A stretch of DNA of 17,808 nucleotides from JAEZRQ01 sp049294415. Lineage in GTDB: Bacteria; Patescibacteriota; Patescibacteriia; Patescibacteriales; UBA12465. Made by a program: the position numbers and the translations under genes. Positions 13,949-17,808 of this stretch are shown piece by piece. The stretch spans positions 1 through 17,808 of the forward strand of contig JBAQCS010000073.1 of the NCBI GenBank assembly GCA_049294415.1. The letters are read 5' to 3'. Each line of letters opens with the position of its first letter. The first letter of the stretch is position 1. The notes beneath the pieces were generated by a model, which saw only the letters and a program-made list of their open reading frames with translations, was not told the origin of the DNA and ran no database searches.

Positions 13949-15277
13949 ATGAAAAAGTTTTTAAATTTTCACGGTTTAGGCGCTTTATTAAGTGTCGTAG
14001 TTATTTCAAGTTTGTTAACCACCGGATTATGGTGGAAAGTTGCCATCATTGGCGCAGTATTCATTTTTCAGGCAATACTGGAAAGCTTCAATCGCTTTTC
14101 CTATCTAAAATGGAATCAGGAACATGGTGGTTTTAAGCATTTCACACAGAACGGAGACACGGCACGAAGCATTTGGTTTTCGGCGGTAAAATTGCTATCA
14201 GCTTTTTTTGTTATCGGCTATAGCTTTTACTACGGAAAACAGTTAACGTTTATTGAAAGTTTAGCTACATCAGTACTTACTGTGGTGGCTATTCTGCTGT
14301 ACCATGGAAATGATTTATTTCCAGAAAAAAAAGAAGGTGAGTCTGAAACAGGTTTTGGCGACAGAAAAATTGGAATGCTTAAAAAGTTTATAACAATTTC
14401 TTTGATGTCTAATTCCTTGTTTATAGCTTATCTAAATTTCGGGACAGGTTATGTGTGGTTATCTGTTTTGTTAGCTGCAATATTTCTAGTTGGCCTGATG
14501 GTTAACGACTTGATTGGTGAAGTTCAGTTTGAAAACACTAAAACTAAGAAAGTCGTTATTATCGTTGCCTCTCTTTTGCCTTTAGGCATTAGTATTATTA
14601 GTACCATTTACCAATTTTGGGTAAACATTTGGGGCACTGTTGAAGCTTTCTGGATTTTGGTGATTGATAATGGTAGTCCGATCTGTGATACTATCTGGTC
14701 ATTTTTCACTTATCGTATCGGCACCATCTTTGGTCCTATTGGTGTCTGGTTGTTGTTAATTATTATTTTAGTTTTAGCTGTAATGGTTAAGATAATTATC
14801 GATTCTGCTAATTACCTTAATAGCAAGCACGAAATAGCAGTTAAACAAGCTATTGCAGCCCAAGAAAAAGCTGAGGCCGAAGAACTGAGGAGGAAAAACT
14901 TCGAAGTGATTATTTATTCTCTAGCCAATGATAAACCGATAAGTAAAGAATTTTTGGTTTATTTGGGAAAGAATTATTCTTTTGTTAAAGGTTTTCCAAT
15001 TAGAAAATTAGCCGACTTCAATTTTGATCAAATGTTTACCATCTCTGATGTTAAGCGTAAGATTATTTGGGAACATGACTTGGAAGGAATTTTGGAAATG
15101 TACAATTCATTTTTCAAAAAAACTGAAACCAGTGACCAAGATTTGGATGCGATTATTAATGCAGTTAAAAGACTCTGCAAGTTTATTAGAAAGTATGAAG
15201 GCTATGAAGCTTATAATGCTTTCAACAGAATGTTGGATAGTGCGACCCCCAACATCCCGCCACAATGGCAAAAATAG
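13949..15277 (+). CDS. Polytopic membrane protein with C-terminal cytosolic domain, function unknown
   Basis: No family recognised. In the 442-residue product about eight hydrophobic segments can be seen (about 10-26, 29-46, 74-94, 101-118, 145-163, 168-187, 201-221 and 258-286). A charged helix rich in Ala, Glu and Lys follows (about 287-318), probably a coiled coil or stalk. The last 120 residues form a soluble helical domain with aromatic and Asp/Lys-rich motifs (FLVYLGKNYSFVKG, LEGILEMYNSFFKK, KRLCKFIRKYEGYEAYNAF). It has its own promoter, structured leader and terminator, and separates the GlmM-like from the GlmU-like gene. Leucine codon choice is more mixed than in neighbours. No similarity to the other membrane proteins in the window is apparent by eye. 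Confidence 0.8.
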   Translation: MKKFLNFHGLGALLSVVVISSLLTTGLWWKVAIIGAVFIFQAILESFNRFSYLKWNQEHGGFKHFTQNGDTARSIWFSAVKLLSAFFVIGYSFYYGKQLTFIESLATSVLTVVAILLYHGNDLFPEKKEGESETGFGDRKIGMLKKFITISLMSNSLFIAYLNFGTGYVWLSVLLAAIFLVGLMVNDLIGEVQFENTKTKKVVIIVASLLPLGISIISTIYQFWVNIWGTVEAFWILVIDNGSPICDTIWSFFTYRIGTIFGPIGVWLLLIIILVLAVMVKIIIDSANYLNSKHEIAVKQAIAAQEKAEAEELRRKNFEVIIYSLANDKPISKEFLVYLGKNYSFVKGFPIRKLADFNFDQMFTISDVKRKIIWEHDLEGILEMYNSFFKKTETSDQDLDAIINAVKRLCKFIRKYEGYEAYNAFNRMLDSATPNIPPQWQK

Positions 15278-15299
15278 TTCTAAATTAATTAGAAAATAC

Positions 15300-15329
15300 A
15301 GCAGCAAGCTCCGGTTTGCTGCTTTTTTT
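15300..15329 (+). terminator. Intrinsic terminator after the 13949-15277 gene
   Basis: AGCAGCAA (15300-15307) pairs with TTGCTGCT (15316-15323), followed by seven T (15323-15329). Confidence 0.88.
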
Positions 15330-15384
15330 ATTTAATAATAGCCACTTTGTTTGGTATATTTTTTATCTCCAAATGGTTGCCTCT

Positions 15385-15398
15385 CACTTTTAAAAGTG
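15385..15398. repeat. 14-bp perfect palindrome upstream of the GlmU-like gene
   Basis: CACTTTTAAAAGTG is its own reverse complement. It lies 55 nt before the start codon, between TTGCCT (15377-15382, possible -35) and TAAAGT (15400-15405, possible -10, 17-nt spacing). It could be an operator, but the promoter hexamers are weak and AT-rich palindromes arise easily. Confidence 0.3.
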
Positions 15399-15452
15399 CT
15401 AAAGTATAAAGGAAATTTAGCAGAATTTACCTTATTTTATAATTTTTTTTCT

Positions 15453-16187
15453 ATGAATCAAGTTGTAATTTTAGCAGCCGGCAAGGGTAAGCGTATGAAT
15501 TCAGATTTACCTAAAGCTTTAGTGCCCCTTAAAGATAGACCCATGATCCATTATTTACTCGACTCCGTTAAAGAGGCGGGTATTGATGCTTCACCAATTG
15601 TTATAGTATCTCCTGATAATCACGATATCATTGCTGAATCTTTGAAAGATTATAATGTACAATATGCTTTTCAAACCGAACAATTAGGAACTGGCCACGC
15701 GGTAGCTTGTGCTAAAGATTTAGTTTTGCCAGAAACTAAAAATGTGATTGTTTTATATTGTGACCATCCTTTTTTAACAGCCGATTCGCTTCGTAAGTTT
15801 TCCGAAACTGAAGTAGAAACAGTGCTGGTTATGCCTACTAATTTACCAGATTTTGAAGATTGGCGACATAATTTTTATCACTGGGGTAGATTTGTCAGAA
15901 ATGATAAAAATGAAATTACTAAAATTGTAGAATTTAAAGATGCTACACCTGATGAGCAATTAATTACTGAAGTTAATCCTGGTTTTATGGCTTTTAACAA
16001 CTCTTGGTTGTGGCCTAATATTAAATCTCTATCCAACGATAATGCTCAACATGAATATTATTTAACCTCCTTGCCAGGAGTTGCTTCTGAACAAGGTTAT
16101 ATCGTTACTTCTATTTTTATTGAACCTCATGAAGCCATGGGTATTAATAGTCCCGAAGAATTATCCATTGCCGAAACATTACTATAA
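15453..16187 (+). CDS. Sugar-phosphate nucleotidyltransferase, GlmU N-terminal domain-like, single domain
   Basis: Probably makes UDP-GlcNAc (or a related NDP-sugar) from the sugar 1-phosphate and UTP. The start is the ATG at 15453 (MNQVVILAAGKGKRM); a TTG at 15351 is in frame but would add 34 unrelated residues. In 244 residues it has LAAGKGKRMNSDLPKAL (nucleotide binding), EQLGTGHAVACA, CDHPFL (metal-binding Asp), WGRF near 150, VEFKDA, EVNPGFMAFN and NAQHEYYLTSLPGVA, all matching GlmU pyrophosphorylase motifs in order. The C-terminal left-handed beta-helix acetyltransferase of full GlmU is absent: the gene stops normally and another starts 3 nt later. So acetylation must be done elsewhere, or the substrate is different. 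It probably follows the GlmM-like enzyme in the pathway. Confidence 0.88.
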   Translation: MNQVVILAAGKGKRMNSDLPKALVPLKDRPMIHYLLDSVKEAGIDASPIVIVSPDNHDIIAESLKDYNVQYAFQTEQLGTGHAVACAKDLVLPETKNVIVLYCDHPFLTADSLRKFSETEVETVLVMPTNLPDFEDWRHNFYHWGRFVRNDKNEITKIVEFKDATPDEQLITEVNPGFMAFNNSWLWPNIKSLSNDNAQHEYYLTSLPGVASEQGYIVTSIFIEPHEAMGINSPEELSIAETLL

Positions 16188-16190
16188 AAT

Positions 16191-17381
16191 ATGTCACAAG
16201 TTTTAGACTTACATATTCATTCTAAGCATTCACGGGCTTGCTCGCCTCAATTAACCTTGGAAAATATTGCTGAAACTTGTGTTACTAAAGGCGTAGATAT
16301 TATTTCTACGGCCGATTTTACTCATCCCCTCTGGTTTAAAGAAATTGAAAGTAAGTTAGAAGAAATTAATAATTCTGGTTTATATCAATTAAAAAATTCT
16401 GACTGTAAAACTAAATTTATTTTAGGCACGGAAGTGTCTTTAGTCTATAAAGACAAGGGGAAAACTCGTCGCTTGCATTTAGTGCTTCACGCTCCAAATA
16501 TTGAAACGGTCCGCGCACTTAATAATAAATTAAATGAACGTTTTAATTTACGTTCTGATGGCCGACCTATTTTAGGAATTTCTGCTGCTAAATTTTGTGA
16601 AATTTGTTTTGCTGTCTCACCAGATTTTATAATTTATCCCGCTCATATTTGGACTCCTTGGTATGCTATTTTTGGTTCTAAATCCGGTTACGATTCTTTT
16701 ACAGATTGTTTTGAAAATTATACTGAGCATATTTACGCCTTTGAAACTGGACTATCTAGTGATCCGGATATGAATAGTTTAGTTTCAGCGCTAGATAATT
16801 TAACACTACTATCAAGCTCCGACGCTCACAGCTTAGATAATATTGGTCGTGAAGCTACTATCATGAATTTTGTAGGCGTGCCTAATTACCAAAAAATATT
16901 AGATAACATTAAAAATCAGCAAGTAGTTTCTACTATCGAATTCTATCCTGAAGAAGGCATGTATCATTTTGATGGTCATACTAATTGTCATTTTTCTTGC
17001 ACGCCACTTGAGAGTAAAAAATTAAAAGGATTGTGCCCTAAATGCGGAAAACCACTTATTATCGGCGTATCTAGTCGCGTCGTAGAACTCTCTGATAGAA
17101 AAAATATTAAGCCACTCCATCAATTTATTAAAACAATTGAGCTTGATAAAATCATCGCTCAAGTATTGGGAGTTAAAAGTCGTAAATCAGTAAAAGTAAA
17201 AAAGGAGTATAATAGATTAATAAGTGAATTTGGATCAGAATTAAATATTTTATTAAACGTTGATTTAAAAAAAATTACGCCAGCTAAATTATCTAAGGCT
17301 ATAGCTTGTGTCAGACAGGGGCAATTAACAATTTCTCCTGGCTATGATGGAACTTATGGTGAGATAAAAATAAAATGTTAA
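16191..17381 (+). CDS. Endonuclease Q (EndoQ) homologue, PHP-domain DNA repair nuclease
   Basis: EndoQ enzymes nick DNA 5' of deaminated bases (uracil, hypoxanthine) and abasic sites. The 396-residue product has a PHP metal site: DLHIHSKHS (Asp6, His8, His10), ADFTHPLW (Asp42, His45), TEVS (Glu81), HLVLHAP (His96, His100), YPAHIWTPW (His152), ETGLSSDP (Glu185) and SSDAHSLDNIGREA (Asp211, His213). These are followed by IEFYPEEGMYHFDGHTNC. A zinc ribbon with C266, C270, C282 and C285 comes next, then the C-terminal segment EYNRLISEFGSELNILLNV. Motif order and spacing match the archaeal and Bacillus EndoQ family (older name TIGR00375). The start is 3 nt after the GlmU-like stop, and the last 7 nt overlap the next gene, so it is in an operon. 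No MutL or other repair gene is next to it. Confidence 0.9.
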   Translation: MSQVLDLHIHSKHSRACSPQLTLENIAETCVTKGVDIISTADFTHPLWFKEIESKLEEINNSGLYQLKNSDCKTKFILGTEVSLVYKDKGKTRRLHLVLHAPNIETVRALNNKLNERFNLRSDGRPILGISAAKFCEICFAVSPDFIIYPAHIWTPWYAIFGSKSGYDSFTDCFENYTEHIYAFETGLSSDPDMNSLVSALDNLTLLSSSDAHSLDNIGREATIMNFVGVPNYQKILDNIKNQQVVSTIEFYPEEGMYHFDGHTNCHFSCTPLESKKLKGLCPKCGKPLIIGVSSRVVELSDRKNIKPLHQFIKTIELDKIIAQVLGVKSRKSVKVKKEYNRLISEFGSELNILLNVDLKKITPAKLSKAIACVRQGQLTISPGYDGTYGEIKIKC

Positions 17382-17746
17382 GCATTATCAGAAAAATTTT
17401 AGGAGCTATTGGGTTAATTGCCGTTTTTATTTGGTTATCAGTTTTTTCTTTACAAACCTATCAGCCAGATGACGTAACTTTTGAAGCTCAAGATAAATCT
17501 CCCCTAGTATCTATTATTTTTGATAAGTTAGACTTTCTTTTAACCTATTTAGGACAAATGCCTTCCCTGGGTTTGTTACCAGTACAGCAAGTTGCGGGTG
17601 GATATGAGCAAACCATGACTCAAATATTGACGGAAAATCAGGTTTCTGGGGAAAAATTGAACCAGCCGCCAACCGTTAAAGACTTAAGTGAATTATGGGC
17701 CGACTTGAAGGCCAAAATGCAAAATAAGTCTTTGTCCACGCGCTAA
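17375..17746 (+). CDS. Small membrane-anchored protein of unknown function
   Basis: No family recognised. The 123-residue product has one N-terminal hydrophobic helix (about 5-25, IRKILGAIGLIAVFIWLSVFS) preceded by basic residues, so it is probably anchored with the rest outside the cytoplasm. The remainder is polar with a second weakly hydrophobic stretch (about 45-70). It overlaps the EndoQ gene by 7 nt, which suggests translational coupling. The stop is TAA; the next promoter begins inside its 3' end. Confidence 0.75.
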   Translation: MLSIIRKILGAIGLIAVFIWLSVFSLQTYQPDDVTFEAQDKSPLVSIIFDKLDFLLTYLGQMPSLGLLPVQQVAGGYEQTMTQILTENQVSGEKLNQPPTVKDLSELWADLKAKMQNKSLSTR

Positions 17747-17759
17747 AATAATGTATAAT
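17732..17759 (+). promoter_or_regulatory. Promoter for a gene beyond the right edge
   Basis: TTGTCC (17732-17737), 16 nt, TATAAT (17754-17759). It overlaps the last codons of the preceding gene. The remaining 49 nt to the window edge are A/T-rich and hold no start I can assign. Confidence 0.65.
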
Positions 17760-17808
17760 GTAAGAGTCGATTTTAATAAAAAAATTAAATAAAAAAAACA
17801 ACCCACCC

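Noticed and set aside
9930..15335. TTTATTTAA as a direct repeat flanking the third unit (13798-13806 and 15327-15335)
   Set aside because: The same 9-mer also occurs at 9930-9938 and is pure A/T, so it is expected by chance here; no other boundary repeat supports it as a target-site duplication.
15351..15452. TTG at 15351 as start of the GlmU-like protein
   Set aside because: It adds 34 residues without family similarity and includes the likely promoter region; the conserved N-terminus starts at the ATG at 15453.

Overview
The window is AT-rich, and gene starts are almost never preceded by a Shine-Dalgarno sequence. All recognisable stop codons are TAA or TAG. It carries a 23S-5S rRNA pair with no 16S gene upstream, and a 23S gene whose L1-stalk arm is cut down to a small UUCG-capped hairpin. 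Together with the compact house-keeping genes (FtsH, L32, NusB, RNase III, PilT, EndoQ-like nuclease, single-domain GlmU-like enzyme), this suggests a Candidate Phyla Radiation / Patescibacteria genome, probably Parcubacteria-like. The lineage is inferred; no 16S gene is present to test it.

Layout. 1-3095 (+): the 3' end of ftsH, then rpmF with its own promoter, then nusB, rnc and pilT, ending in a strong terminator. 3190-6780 (+): a consensus promoter, a structured leader with two terminator-like hairpins, 23S rRNA bounded by a long processing stem, 5S rRNA and terminators. 6782-8256 (+): a self-contained unit (promoter, structured leader, one cysteine-register repeat protein, terminator). 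10064-8272 (-): a second unit encoding two membrane proteins. 12281-10069 (-): a PadR-type repressor and a PspC/GIN-domain membrane protein, with a palindrome over the promoter. 12367-13790 (+): a GlmM-like phosphohexomutase. 13815-15329 (+): a third unit encoding a polytopic membrane protein. 15453-17746 (+): a GlmU-N-like nucleotidyltransferase, an endonuclease Q homologue and a small membrane-anchored protein. A promoter for the next gene lies at the right edge.

How it fits together. The left half is concerned with ribosome production: L32, NusB (rRNA antitermination), RNase III (rRNA processing) and the 23S/5S genes. The GlmM-like and GlmU-like enzymes probably act in sequence in amino-sugar nucleotide synthesis but are separated by the third unit. 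The PadR-PspC/GIN pair looks like a self-regulated envelope-stress module.

The most unusual signal is that the three units of unknown function (genes at 6958-8208, 9350-9928 with 8315-9325, and 13949-15277) each have their own promoter and a roughly 100-140 nt leader. Each leader carries a stem-loop with a shared GCTAGG core at a similar distance from the start codon, preceded by a boxA-like sequence. Two of the leaders align over about 60 nt. This looks like a family of cis-acting leader RNAs attached to unrelated orphan genes.
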